The position numbers were made by a program, and so were the translations under genes. The notes beneath the pieces are model-generated. The model was given only the letters and a program-made list of their open reading frames with translations. It was not told where the DNA came from and searched no databases. A stretch of DNA of 64,000 nt from Usnea hakonensis. Taxonomy: Eukaryota > Ascomycota > Lecanoromycetes > Lecanorales > Parmeliaceae. Of the stretch, positions 25,036-36,111 are shown in pieces (position 1 is the stretch's first letter; each line of letters starts with the position of its first letter). The stretch spans positions 1 to 64,000 of the forward strand of contig BLJB01000151.1 in assembly GCA_013423325.1 (NCBI GenBank), given 5' to 3'.

Positions 25036-25332
25036 ATGCCGTTCGTCTTCCCTACCAATTACGCACCTCCTTCCTTCTCTCACGAAACTAGCTAACATTC
25101 ATTACTTGAACACAGCTGGCTAGGCAAAGAACCCGAAAAGCGTCCCAAACTATCTGCCAGTAACCTCGCCCGTCAAGGGGGACAGCGTTATTCGCCTCTG
25201 GACCATTGGAACAGGACAACGCATACACATGAGCAATTGGCGGTGACTGGAAGGACAGCAAGATCGGATCGTGCCAGGGACAGGGAGCGGGAGATGCAGA
25301 GGCGCAGGGCGGAAGAGAGGAGTAGGAGGTAA
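25036..25332 (+). CDS. THEQ-motif mini-protein, copy 3 (Arg/Glu tail)
   Basis: Exon 1 is ATGCC (25036-25040). The intron is 25041-25115 (75 nt; donor GTTCGT, branch AGCTAAC, acceptor CACAG) and exon 2 is 25116-25332. The 73-aa product starts MPWLGKEPEKRP and continues SASNLARQGGQ, then LDHWNRTTHTHEQLAV. It ends in an unusual tail of alternating Arg and Glu (DREREMQRRRAEERSRR). That tail is shared with copy 4 and replaces the amphipathic FLEEMEKRIDG-type tail of copies 5 and 8. The donor is weak, but the junction restores the frame exactly. Function unknown; the tail could bind nucleic acid or form a single charged helix (inference). Confidence 0.7.
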
Positions 25333-28300
25333 TTGGGGCTATACTGTTAGAAAAAGGTGGAGAGGTTGAGGGGGGTGAGGGATTCTAGGTGAGAGGAGAG
25401 AGGGGGAAAGACGGGGCGCCATTGAAAGAGTTAGAGGATTTCGCATAATTGGTGTTTTCAGAATAGACGGGAGAGCCTCACGGCCAGGAGTTTCTTTGCG
25501 TAGTTAGGTGGCGGTCTCCTTAATCAAGATTTTACGATACTAGACAGAGAATGCCCTTTGTTGATGACATCGGGTTTAGCACGTCACTCAAAATACTACA
25601 AACTAATTTCGGCTCGCCACCTCTTGCTTGGTACCTGCGCAGCCTGCCCATACGCACCTTTCACTCATCCCGCCCAGTAAGAAGCCGGGAAAAAAAGACT
25701 CACTCCACTTCCCCTCACCCCCCAAAATTCCTTCCACCCACGCTCCCAAACCCTAGTCCAAGTCAACCGGGTCCACCTTCACAAAACCCAAAAGTCAAGC
25801 TTGGCCTCACCCGCACGGGCCATACAAGGGCGTATCGGCACCACCGGAACCGCAGCAACGTGGCCATCCCTTAGAGATAGTGAGATGGTGGGGTAAGCAC
25901 TTTGTATCCTTGTGGCTGCCATCGCCGAAGCCTTCGGCGATTGCACGCCTGTCAAAAGTGTGGGCCAAGGCTTTTACGCGTTCTTGGCGGAAATATCATT
26001 GGGAATGTATTTTAATTCTCATAAAGAAGATATAACGCTCGGATTGGCAGTCACGGGAGTTCTGGGGCGACTGGAGGCTTGGCGGGGGCGTGGTATGATG
26101 AGGCAGCGGGAAGATCGGGCGATTTGAAAGGGCGTGAGGAGGGGCTTTGCGGCTTATGTGTGACATTCTTGTGGTATTGTTTCTTCGTTACCTAAGCCAA
26201 TGGATTCAAGGATAATTTAGTACTTACTGCAAGATATGGTTTGGTTTGCGGGATCTGTCCATCATTGGTAGCCCGAAAAAACATTCTCAGTTTGAGACTG
26301 GGAGGATTGAGGTATTTCTGCAGCGGGTGTAGCATGGGGGTACTATGGCGCAAGTGTACAAGGATACTTGGAGTTTCTAGTACTTGCTTCTCAGTTCGAG
26401 ATCGCCTTATTTTATCCGTATCGGATAAATCATCTCTGATAAAAGGAGCTGGTATGTAGATGGAAAATATGAAAGTCGCAATATCACCCATTCCGCGAAC
26501 AGAGAATCATAATTTTCAAGACGAGGGAGCGATGGGTCGAGAAATTTTGAAGACGTTTTTGTAGGATTTGTAGGTCAGCAGGACTGACTAGATCACTAGT
26601 TGAGAAGGGGAGATCTAGAGTAGTGAAGAGGCGTAAGAAGCAATAGGAGGACGAGACTAATCACGGGCATCTGTTAGGGACTTTGATAGAATCCTCGAAA
26701 GAGCTATACAGAATCCCCAGTTGGTGTGACTGGTATGCCTAAATCTACCTCAAGCCCGCTAAATGCTCCCTAATCATCTTCGTGAATGCCTCTTTTCACA
26801 AGCCCGACGCTCCGCTCTTGTACTTGTAGTGAGTTGGGAAATGCTGGACAGTTTGACTACCCTTTCGACAGTCCAGCTAATACTGGTTTGTAGGCTATGG
26901 TAAGCTCCCGCGTAGAGGGGCGTTGGGTCGTAGCGTATGCTCAGCCTTACAGGACTGGCGGAAGATTTTTCATTCCACCACCCACTGAACCAGCAACGTC
27001 CTCGGGTGTGTTGGTGAGTTTGTTTCAAAGTATAGAAACTTTTTGGTGATGGAGGTTGATGCTTCTCGTCGTGTCATAGACCTTGCCTTGTTCCCAGCAG
27101 CTCTTGTAATAGACATTCAGTCTGGTCTGGTCCTCATTCTTTGTATGTGGCCACCTCTTCGAGCAAGCACGAGAACTCGCAGCCATCTGCTCCTTGGTAT
27201 ACCGCGCGCCGTTCAGTTTCTGGTATCTATGATCGAAGCTCCAACGCAGTACGTATATTTTCCTTGCTCTTTGGTGTCCCATAGCCCATCGCGTCTCCAG
27301 TCCCGAAGAGAACAGTAGCCGGGGTATGTTCAAGTGCAGTTTTATCATATGTGTCTCCCCTCTTGCTGATTCGGTGAATGGTAAGGGCTGATGGCAATTT
27401 CGCCCTTGCCACGTGGGGGGGGAGAAACGCTTGCGGGCAAAGAAACCCCCGGCCAATGCGAGATCCTTATTGTTTGGGAAGAGACCGCTGTACCTGCATT
27501 CGTGATCGGAGTGTTTGTATCTGGCGCGGTACCATATTTGGAGCTCTGCTCAGGCTGAGACGCAGGGTAGCTGTTATCTGCAGATGGCCATTCTCAGTAT
27601 CAGCACAATATAAGAACACGTACCAATGGAGACAACAATGGCATTGTGAGCCATCGACGTCTGAATAACTCAGGTTTTGGGAGCGACAGTACTTTGCAGC
27701 CCAAGTGGGCGTCTTACGACCTCGCAGTCCTGGAACAGGTATACATTGCGTGAGGGATTTTCTGCGGCGCTAATGCACGAAGACGTCTATCGCAATCCTG
27801 AGAGACGACGATAACAACCCTCCAGCGCCACACAATGAAGTATAAACGTCGCAACTAGAGCTGAATTAGGGCTCCGAGGAGCGATATGCCAAAGTTTCGA
27901 CTATCTCTACTGCACGTAGCCTTGCACAAACCTTTTTCCCGAAGGAAAAGTGGGTAACTACCTCGATTTTCTTCCGCTTCTAGGCTACATAATGGTAATC
28001 TCCCTGATCCTTCTCAAGCTTTTTGAAATTTCATAGTCTGTGAGTTCTGAAGCAGTAATTGATCAAGCTGTTGAACATCATCTAGTCAGCACTTTATGGA
28101 ATCTATCCGGTCCATCAATGGACCCCTGGATTCAGTCTTAAATCTTGGGACTGTCTGTGGCTTAGATCTAAGGACTCCTCCGAAGGCGCAGTTGACTGCT
28201 ATGACGACTCCTGTGTTGTCTCTCAATCAATACTTGCTGCTCCGTCATTCGCAGTTTCAACATCTTTTTTCAGAGCTCAGAATCCACCAGTGACAAGCCG

Positions 28301-29151
28301 CTGGCCTAGATGGTATGAGCCCAAGGCTTTCAGATTTGCCGTTGGTCGCCTGACCTCGGACAGTAATCATTGCCAAGGCCTTTGGGTACCGAAATGACCT
28401 GTCAACCTCGCCATGCGCCTAATATGTTCTGACAACACCGACGTACGAGTACCGAGATGTACATCATCACCGGTCCGAGACTTGTTTTGTGGCTGAGTCT
28501 CTGATACGCATGACATGGGTTCTACAATAATTGTGGTCCACATGATTCGTCGCATCACTCGTCAAGCCAAGAGGTTCTCTAACCAAGCTATGCATTAACG
28601 TGACGAACTCATACTCCGGTTCGTCTAAGATCTTGCTGCCTGATACGAAGATTCGGAGACTCACACGGAGGACACTATGCTGCACGCCTGCGTGAACTAT
28701 TTTGTCTCAGCATCAAATATTTCTGACAAAGTCTCGCACCTCAAAATGAACTAGCGCGAACCTACACGTGGAAGAAGCTTGGGCCTCTTACATACCTAGT
28801 AGCAGACTGGATTGTCATCGCTGCCAGGCACCCGAACTTAATTCAAGAGTGATCCTATTCAAGCGTGGTCCTTCAATAAATCCTTACCGCGTATGCTTAC
28901 GGGCGTGGGAAGCTAGGCAATAACCCTATCCTTTCTTTCGACAAAAATTTGTTTTTTTAGGTCCTCTGTCCTTGGTAAGACATCTTCCGGGAAACTAGCA
29001 GACTCGACAACATCGCTCACTTAACCAACGATTTCAATCATTCTTTCGACGCTCAACCTCACGCCTAGTGGTGTCTACGGTGGCGTTTCAGCAGGAGCCT
29101 CGTGTCTATCTACACCCGGCTTAGAGTACTCTCTATTTTTCTTCGAGCACC
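25333..29151. other. Gene-poor region with decayed coding sequence
   Basis: Includes an unconvincing plus-strand frame at 25551-25874 with a presequence-like phrase (RTFHSSRPVRS) and another at 25912-26127. Neither connects by clear splice sites to a full gene. The minus-strand remnant at 26.9-27.6 kb is listed separately. The rest shows nothing I can support. Confidence 0.35.
26940..27610 (-). pseudogene. Probable decayed gene, unknown family
   Basis: Minus-strand translation gives protein-like segments that hop between frames: SSKYGTAPDTNTPITNAGTA, then TYDKTALEHTPATVLFGTG, then ERRAVYQGADGCEF and TNTPEDVAGSVGGGMKNLP. Stops and frame changes separate them and no ATG-led exon chain can be built. 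I read it as a Ser/Thr-rich gene inactivated by several indels. No domain recognised. Confidence 0.3.
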
Positions 29152-30433
29152 ATGAATGAAGACCGCAGTGGAAGATCGATGGACATAACGCAGGTCCAGT
29201 AGGAATAATTCTGTCCTCGTGAAAATTGAGTTTTACTGATCCTCGAACACAGCCTACCAGACACATACTCTACGCCCTGCATACGATGAGATAGATTGGC
29301 TCTCTCAAGCTGTTACTTCCTTTGGCCCTACCCAGTCGTCTCCGACGATCACCAGCAGCGCTTGTCCTCAATTCGCACAAAGACAGAGTGGCCACGGGCA
29401 GAACGGGACACAACTTGTCAGAGGAAATCCACCTGCGGCCTCAAATAGTGTACTGGGACTTGTTGGCAGCATACATTTCAACGAGGCAGGGGAAGTCATC
29501 GATCCTACAGCGAATCAAACAAAGGTTACAGATTATGAAGAGTTAGAAGATGTTCTAGAGGAGCAGACGCAGAGCTACCAATACCTTATGCATCACTATT
29601 CGCTCTCTTACTGCCTTTCTGAAGCCTCCTTTGAAAGCAGATCTTCTACCGGGACAGTGATATATGGTGAGGACGCCCGCAATGCGATATTACAAGCCAA
29701 GGAGTACCGTGGACTATTTGACGCTGCCGAGAGATCAATTCCTACAAACCTAAACTTTGAATCAGTCCATGAGACGTATCCCCCCTACGACATGCCCTTG
29801 GACTGTACGACAGCGGAAGCTACCTCAAATAAGGGCCCTCCGATTTTGTCAAGGTCATCCGCGTACGAGTTACGCCCGCCTCGCGGACAAGGATGTCTGA
29901 GGTCGATTCATGCCGCCACGTTAGATCCATTTTATCTCATGGCACCAGCCCCTTTCGCAGAGCCTGGACAGCATGGCAGCTTCGACATAAGGGATGCCCT
30001 GCGGTGGCCGGGGCCCCCAGTCAATTTCACATCTGTACCCCGTGTAATAAGTTCGAGTGCATCCTCTATCAGTCCACCTTCAATTAAATCTAAAGGCCCC
30101 CCGGTTTCTTGTCTCTCTACAGCCACCGTCTCGACTCCACCAATTGAGAACGGCCTGAAGTGTCCAGTCCTTGGTTGTGGCCATAAACTTTTCACGGGCC
30201 GCTCCAAAGCGAACAGCCTGTCACGACACAAACGTCAGCATGGGGAGAAATTCATTTGCCAATTGGGTAATTGCAGGGCCGTCATTGGGCGGTCCGACAA
30301 TAGGAGGACCCATTTAAAAAACGTACACACATCGATCTCGCTACCTCCAAAGTCATCCAGTCCTCGAGTGAGAGGTGAGCCTGGCGGGATAGACGAGATT
30401 GTGGAGCGTTGTTTCGCTAAGATCAAATCTTGA
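29152..30433 (+). CDS. C2H2 zinc-finger protein, two exons (first exon provisional)
   Basis: The main frame is open from 29240 to the stop at 30433 and reads convincingly from AYQTHTLRPAYDEIDWLSQ onward. A likely first exon is 29152-29193, with a good ATG context (CACCATGAATG), joined in frame at 29261 (~404 aa). The donor (CAG/GTCCAG) is weak, though the branch TACTGAT fits. An alternative donor at 29199 would need a one-base shift, so the 5' end is provisional. The C terminus has two C2H2 fingers, CPVLGC..H..H and CQLGNC..AVIGRSDN..H..H (near 30160-30335). The gene shares AVIGRSDN with the 9.3-kb gene and the MNE-type first exon with the 22.8-kb gene. Mini-protein copy 4 starts 813 bp downstream. 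Probable nuclear DNA-binding protein. Confidence 0.75.
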
Positions 30434-31245
30434 TCGGTACTATAGGCTGAAAAAGATTGAAAGAGGGTACTGTGGCTCAACTGCTTGGCATCCTGTCTAC
30501 TACCCGAAAATCTCTGATAGACTGGGATAATAGAGGGCGAAGGGCTACAACATCCACAACTCATGATACTAGGGCCGTGGCTATGTAGAACGAGACGAGT
30601 GGGAATTAGTCTTGCATTCTGTCAGAGCTCTAAGACCAGACAACCTGCGAGACATACGAGGCGTTCGGATTCGATCCGTCTTCTCCCTTGTATTGTTCCG
30701 TTCATTGGGACGTCACATAAGCCATGAATTATACCTCACGGTGATAGAAAAGCTTCAGTTGTGGAGAAGAAATGAGCACACAATGAGGAGAGGAAGCAGA
30801 ATCCTATTGAAGGTTTCGTAATTTCGGCTCGCCAAGACTCTTTGACAGTGCCTCCCAACTTTCTGCCTGAAAGGACTCAGAGAATGGGGCGATGCGCACA
30901 GAGTTCAGGGAAAACTTGTCAAGGAGGACTTGCTGGTGTCACCAGACGGACCCTGTATCTAGGCAGACTCACCCTGAGAAGGACTCGAGAGATGCTTATA
31001 AAAAGGACCACCTGCTACAAAACATCTTTCCACAACGCTTGCAGCAGAACCCAGAAGAGCATTTCCATATCTATTCATCTTTCGATTCCATTGAGCATCT
31101 ACCCTTATCGATACAGTACCAACTCGAGCTCTCGAATTGACCATCACTCACCCCTCTTATCGCACCAAGACCAAGTCTTCTTCTTCCACCGGCCCAACCC
31201 CACAAACATAACGCAGTACCCGACTAAAGCAGAACGCAATTCACC
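30434..31245 (+). other. Promoter region of mini-protein copy 4
   Basis: No gene. Holds the TATA-like box at 30997 and a C/A-rich leader before the ATG at 31246. Confidence 0.4.
30997..31003 (+). promoter_or_regulatory. TATA-like box of mini-protein copy 4
   Basis: TATAAAA lies 249 bp upstream of the ATG, with GGACTCGA just before it, matching the arrangement before copy 3. Confidence 0.45.
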
Positions 31246-31539
31246 ATGCCGTGAGCCTCCACCTCCCTCATACACTTCATCATACTCTACTAACGGCCTT
31301 CCTTCGTCCCTTGAAGTTCGTCTCAAGATCCGAATCGACATTACTCTTATCGATTGACGGCTACTCGGCTTTCTCGTGATAGCAATAATGGCAATTATTC
31401 GGCAATAGATCAGTGGCGTCGACGGCCGGAGACTCATGAGCAGTTGGCGGTTCAGGGGGGTACGTCGCGCACGGGGTACAGATCGGAGAGTGAGAGGGAA
31501 AGGGAGAGGAGGAGGGCGGAGGAGAGGGGGGGGAGATGA
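31246..31539 (+). CDS. THEQ-motif mini-protein, copy 4 (Arg/Glu tail)
   Basis: Exon 1 is ATGCC (31246-31250). The intron is 31251-31316 (66 nt; donor GTGAGC, branch TACTAAC, acceptor TTGAAG) and exon 2 is 31317-31539. The branch point is the textbook fungal consensus. The 75-aa product starts MPSSQDPNRHYSYR, has the core YSAIDQWRRRPETHEQLAV, then GGTSRTGYRS. It ends in the same Arg/Glu-alternating tail as copy 3 (SERERERRRAEERGGR). Copies 3 and 4 are each other's closest relatives. An open frame on the opposite strand overlaps it completely. Confidence 0.75.
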
Positions 31540-32096
31540 TGGGGTGGGGGATCGGTGGTTGGAGTGAGAAGGAGGAAGGCCTGAGGAGCGGATATTGGGG
31601 TGCTGGAGGTCTGTTGAGGAGGTTGTGGTACTTGATGCTTGGCTATTGAGGGGGAGGCTCTCGCGGAGGATAAATGTCATGTGGAAGGGTGGCATTGTCA
31701 TTTCGAATGAGAGCATCTTTTTCCCTACTGCAAAGGAGATTTGTATTGTGGAATACCTGTGATAAATATCTGGTAAACATGGAATGGCAACGCTCTCAAA
31801 GTTGGGCTTCAAAGAGCTGTAGATTTTTTCCACAAATTCTTGCCGGGAAGCAAAGGGCAACGCATCGTGCGCGGATAAGATTTTGTATAGAGAATAAGGG
31901 TGCTGGACGGCGACTTCGTATTTTTTTGTAGTTGGATTTCGCTGAAAAGTTCTACCGACTTTCTCTGGCAAGGCTGAGAGTCTGTCTGTCTCCCGACTGC
32001 GGCGCAGCTCAGAGCATGAATGTCCTGCCCAGACAGACTTGATAAAGATACGACCCCAATTAATTCTTCCATTAAGCCAGATGTCGCGCTATCCAT
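31540..32096 (-). CDS. Possible two-exon protein antisense to copy 4
   Basis: On the minus strand an ATG at 32096 opens MDSATSGLMEELIGVVSLS and reads to QPCQRKS. A 53-nt intron (GTAGAA, CAACTAC, GTCCAG, phase 0) would rejoin HPYSLYKILSAHDALPFASR and run on through KPNFESVAIPCLPDIYHRY and MTMPPFHMTFILRE. The text is protein-like and the junction works. However, the frame stays open down to 31144, straight through the antisense strand of mini-protein copy 4, where it becomes Pro/Ser-rich and less convincing. I therefore place the 3' end only approximately. No domain recognised. Confidence 0.35.
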
Positions 32097-32372
32097 TGGT
32101 GTCTTCACTCTATCAGTTGACTTTTGGATAGGACGCGTCTGATGAAGCCTGGCAGTGGAATTAGCGGCCAACTCTTTTCCGGCCGGCAGACGACTTTAAG
32201 CTTGCTTCATGATCCAACCAACAACAGGGTCAACTTTGCGACAACAGCACCTACCTCCACAACCCAAAACTGCACCGCGGCACGTGCGCAGTGCTGATAT
32301 CACATCCCAATCTTTCAACAAGCTCATTTGCAGTATGCATGTCGACCGCGTAGGCAGATCTGGGAGTGTACT

Positions 32373-32519
32373 ATGGCATCAGAGAAATTGGATGTTGCGC
32401 CGCAACGTCGTTGCAAAAGCACAAGAGTCACAGAAAAGCGCAGGCAAAGCCCGTTGCCCGAGCCGAGAAACCCCGGGAATATCTACCTCGACGACACCTG
32501 GGCGAAGCTCTTGAGATGA
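32373..32519 (+). CDS. Possible 48-aa protein or exon, unknown
   Basis: ATG at 32373 opens a short frame reading MASEKLDVAPQRRCKS, later RRQSPLPEPRNPGNIY and DDTWAKLL, and stopping at 32517-32519. It is basic then acidic, protein-like, and has no splice partner I can prove. Listed because the text looks coding. It could equally be a chance frame or a gene fragment. Confidence 0.25.
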   Translation: MASEKLDVAPQRRCKSTRVTEKRRQSPLPEPRNPGNIYLDDTWAKLLR

Positions 32520-32822
32520 AGGTAGAAGATGAAAGACAATTGTGGTGCGACAGGTGCGCCATGGAGACTAACATTGAAAATACAGTAGCACGATTCTCAT
32601 ACCCTCCATCGACTCATTGTACTCTAACGCAAGCAACAGTAAAGTCCAAAAACTTGATAGCTCGCATTCATATTGAAGATGGTAACGACAGTTGCTCTCC
32701 CAATGCAATAGCCAGACTAACGCGCCGAGCGCCAAGCCTGCTCTCGACACGTCTTCAAGTCTCACGTCCATCATTCATCACTCATACCCTCATCTCAAAC
32801 TCATTGTCCACCTTCTTCAGCC

Positions 32823-33106
32823 TCATGTATTTTCTGCATATGCGTCATCGCCATCAATCCTCTTTTCCATCTCTTCCAAAAAACCCAGTGTCTGGGCAAA
32901 AGATCGCGACGTCTTTTTTCCTACTGCCAATTGCTCGTGCGTCTCTTTTGTCTTACACCACTCTTTCAGCTGGGGTGCTTGGGGCCCTGTATTGTGCGGG
33001 GGGCCGCCGGTAGTTTGACGAGGAGGGTCGTTGTTTTTCCTATGAGGATTATGAGCCATTAGTCAAAGTCTCAGACTAGATGGGATTTGGTGGTGACACA
33101 CGGCAT
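32823..33106 (-). CDS. THEQ-motif mini-protein, copy 5 (consensus-like)
   Basis: Exon 1 is ATGCC (33106-33102). The intron is 33101-33040 (62 nt; donor GTGTGT, branch GACTAAT, acceptor CATAG) and exon 2 is 33039-32823. The 73-aa product starts MPKNNDPPRQTTGG. Its core is APQLKEW, then KETHEQLAVGKKTSRSFAQ, and its tail is LGFLEEMEKRIDGDD. This is nearest to the family consensus and to copy 8. The N terminus is Gly/Pro-rich and probably unstructured; the C-terminal half should form an amphipathic helix. An unspliced ATG exists inside the intron, but the spliced start matches the rest of the family. Confidence 0.8.
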
Positions 33107-35276
33107 CTTCGTATGGATTTGGCAGACCATCTTTCAGCGATGTGCGAGGCCAACGAGCTCAATGCGGGACTCGGGCCGCTTAGAGACGACGACGAGAGGT
33201 GCCGAATGAATGGCAGAATTCGTGGGTAAAGGAGATTGACTTTGACTTCTGTCACTATTTCGTTCGTGGTGGAGAAGACCGTGAAAATGTGATGACGGGG
33301 CGAGGGGTACAGTATTAGGATGAACGTGTCAACCAGAAAAGTGCAGTAATCCGCTTGCTAGAGTTACGCTACCGGAAGTTGGATTTCGACCGCCAACCAC
33401 CAATCACAATTTTCTACGACCACATTCGTCACTCTCGTCAATTCTCACTACCTAAAACCCACTTCTATCAATAACCAGCTAGTTTGCGGCTCGCACTTCA
33501 GCTTCCGCGTCTTTGCGAGAGTAATCCTACATAAGGTACAGAGGTACTTTCAAAATTTACATACACTATGTACGGAGGCGTATCGTACAAAAAATTACAG
33601 TACACGTCTCGAGTGCCCTAAACAAAACGCGTGGTAAGGGTATACCTCTGACACGATGGAGCTTGTTTCCTGCAAGAGGCAGCTGTTGCAGTCCTTGCAC
33701 ACAAAGAAATGTCCGACTAGCCAACAGACTTTATAAGAGTGCGCATATCTGAAGTACTGCAAAGTCATGATTCAAGAAATCCCAAGCATGTCGCACAAAA
33801 GCCATTATTTGAGCGTGGACCGCATAGTCTCATCGTCCGTATTTGGGGAGCCTCATACACTTGGTAATAATTCTAGACTCCGGTACCACTAAGACTTCGA
33901 ACATTACAAGAATAGAGAAGGTAAGGAGGGTATTTTAAGAATCATTAGTCGTTTAGAATAAGTGCTGATATGCCGAATGGAGCCGTGAAACCCCGTGGCG
34001 ACGACGAGCGCGCGTGCGAACCACTTCAGCTCTAGGCAATTCGGTCAGGCAATTCAAGGCAAATTTGAGAATGGTGGAATCCCGCAGCGACGACGAACGC
34101 GGACCAGCGGCGAGGAGTGCGAGCCACTTCAATTCGAGGAAATTCAGGCAATTTCAGGCAGAATTCGAAGGGTAAAGACCCTAATTTTTCCAAGTATTGG
34201 GTTTTATTCCTTCCCGAAAAAAAGAAATTTGGCGGCGGAAGGTTAGTGTACTTTAAACAGTTGAGACCCAAAAATCTAATCTCAGCGCCTAGAGAATGCC
34301 CGAAGGATGACATGCAGTGCAAGTATCACCATACTACTGTTGTTAACTGACACACCTTCACCTCATTCGTCGCGAGCCCGTCGTTCCCCTCGCTATTTTT
34401 TATTGTATCCAATCAACAAAAGCTAGTGTTATTACCGCCTTGACGTAATCTGACAAACAGTGTAAGTATGAGTGCCATTTTGCTCTCAACGACACAGACT
34501 CGTCAGTGGCGCCCAAGACACCAACTACATTTACCTACTTTCCGTCCGTCTTTTGTCCCACGCGCATATCAACTCTAGGGTCTTTTCTCCTGTATTTTGA
34601 GGCCGTTGCGCTGACTCTTGATATGAGCCGCAGGGACGGCTTAGTAGACAGGTTACTACTTGCGGGAGCATTTTTCTCCGCCTTCTTCAAGCACTGATTG
34701 TTTCGGCTGACTCTATAGGAAGTCGGAGTTCTTGGAAGGGAGGAAATCGGAGGGAACCATTGCGTAAGGTCAAAATCGCAATACTGGAACAACATGAAGT
34801 GGTAAAAACATACACCGTGCGTTGCACAAGGAGTCCAGGTAGCGGGTTAGTCGCTCGTTTGATTCTCATGATTCTGAAAAAGGAGCTCAAAGAAATAAAG
34901 TACATGGGTACCTAGGCCAAAGCAGCTGCCAAGCATTTGCCAAGCGTTTCCACCACTCTAGGGCAGGAGTTCCGCCGACGTCGGCCCGGGACGCTGCCGC
35001 CTCCTCCCTAAGTACTTAATCTACGAACTGTTCCCAGGTTCCGCTGCCCTTCGCATCGCGGGTTCCTATACCGATGGTCCCCGCAGAAACTAAAATAATA
35101 GCACATTGCGCCATACCACGTCTGGACAAGCATCATTCCCCGATCCTTCGATGAGCGTAGCCATTTTCGGACCATGTTTGCGTTCCCTTGCTTGCCTTTT
35201 CCATCCCGTCCGTGTTGTTTCCATCTCCCAATCGTATTTATCCCTTCTATTATTCTGCTCCTCTTTATACCCAGGT
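33107..35276. other. Intergenic region, no supported gene
   Basis: Upstream of copy 5 and downstream of copy 6. Contains the tandem duplication at 33.99-34.19 kb, listed separately. No convincing coding frame. Confidence 0.4.
33990..34185 (+). repeat. Diverged tandem duplication (~95 bp unit)
   Basis: Two adjacent stretches repeat the order GCGACGACGA(G/A)CGCG, GTGCGA(A/G)CCACTTCA, GGCAATTC or GGAAATTC, and CAGGCAATT.CAGGCA. The second copy is expanded by an extra CAGCGGCGAGGA. Non-coding as far as I can see. Confidence 0.5.
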
Positions 35277-35540
35277 CTATTGTCCAGAGACCTTGTCGAG
35301 CTTTTGATCCGTCTCTTCGCGCAGATGCATTATTTCTGCAAAGGATCGAGATGTCCTTTGTCCAAGCATCATCTGCTCATGTGTTTCCGTCCTCTCAAGC
35401 CAAGCTTGCAGCTGGGGTCTTGTAGGGATTTGAGACGCTAGGAAGGTAGGAAGAGATTGCTGCGGATGGCTTGTGCTGTTGCTGCGAAATGTTATTCTCC
35501 TCGCTTCAATTTGGAATGACCTTACGATGACGAACGGCAT
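35277..35540 (-). CDS. THEQ-motif mini-protein, copy 6
   Basis: Exon 1 is ATGCC (35540-35536). The intron is 35535-35482 (54 nt; donor GTTCGT, branch GAATAAC, acceptor TTCGCAG) and exon 2 is 35481-35277. The 69-aa product starts MPNSTSHPQQSLPTF and continues RPQLQAWLERTETHEQ, MMLGQRTSRSFAEIM and a charged helix ending TDQKLDK. An internal GTAAGG at 35526 is an alternative donor that would encode MPFVI first, but only the ATGCC junction keeps phase with this acceptor. A TATATA-like stretch at about 35764-35770 lies ~225 bp upstream. Confidence 0.7.
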   Translation of the reverse strand: MPFVIVRSFQIEARRITFRSNSTSHPQQSLPTFLASQIPTRPQLQAWLERTETHEQMMLGQRTSRSFAEIMHLREETDQKLDKVSGQ

Positions 35541-36079
35541 TGTGAGACTTCTTGGAGGACCACTCTGATCAGTTGTCCTCCACAGTCAGAGAGGCCTGAT
35601 GGGAGAATCTTGCGATGTGACCTAAGTACAGAGGTAAATGGACGTAGCGGTAAGCTACTGAAGGGTCGATTGTAATAGTGCAGACTCCAACCGGACCAGT
35701 CTGTAATACTGTGGAAAAACCAACCTTATACAAGAATGTTGAAAAGTGGAGGGGGCTTGATGATATATATTGCGAAGGCCAACACAGAGAACCCTTACCA
35801 GTAGGCTGCTACTTGACGACTTCTCGCTATGACTCTAAAATTTCAATATATTTTCGACCTACTGCACAGCCTCGAAATATGAGACGCAGGGACCGGTTGA
35901 ATTCTCACCTTGCGCATCTCTACCACACTATCATAGACCCTGATGGATCGGTGGTAGCCAGTAGTCTGCTGTTCCGCTGGAGTGCTCGCTCTAACTTATC
36001 AGGCAACCACTGGCGACCTGAAACACTGCATGGTCATCGCCGTCACATTGGTTGAGTGCTGCGTGTATGATGAGCTCAT

Positions 36080-36111
36080 GCTCGCAGCCGCGGCTGCAGC
36101 CGGCTGCGAGC
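36080..36111. repeat. GC-rich perfect hairpin
   Basis: GCTCGCAGCCG (36080-36090) is the exact complement of CGGCTGCGAGC (36101-36111), with a 10-base loop that itself contains part of a GCCGCGGC palindrome. No gene nearby explains it as a terminator or UTR element. Confidence 0.6.

Noticed and set aside
33039..33059. Unspliced ATG (MAHNPHRK) as start of mini-protein copy 5
   Set aside because: This ATG lies inside the predicted intron; the ATGCC exon upstream has GTGTGT, GACTAAT and CATAG signals and matches six sister genes.
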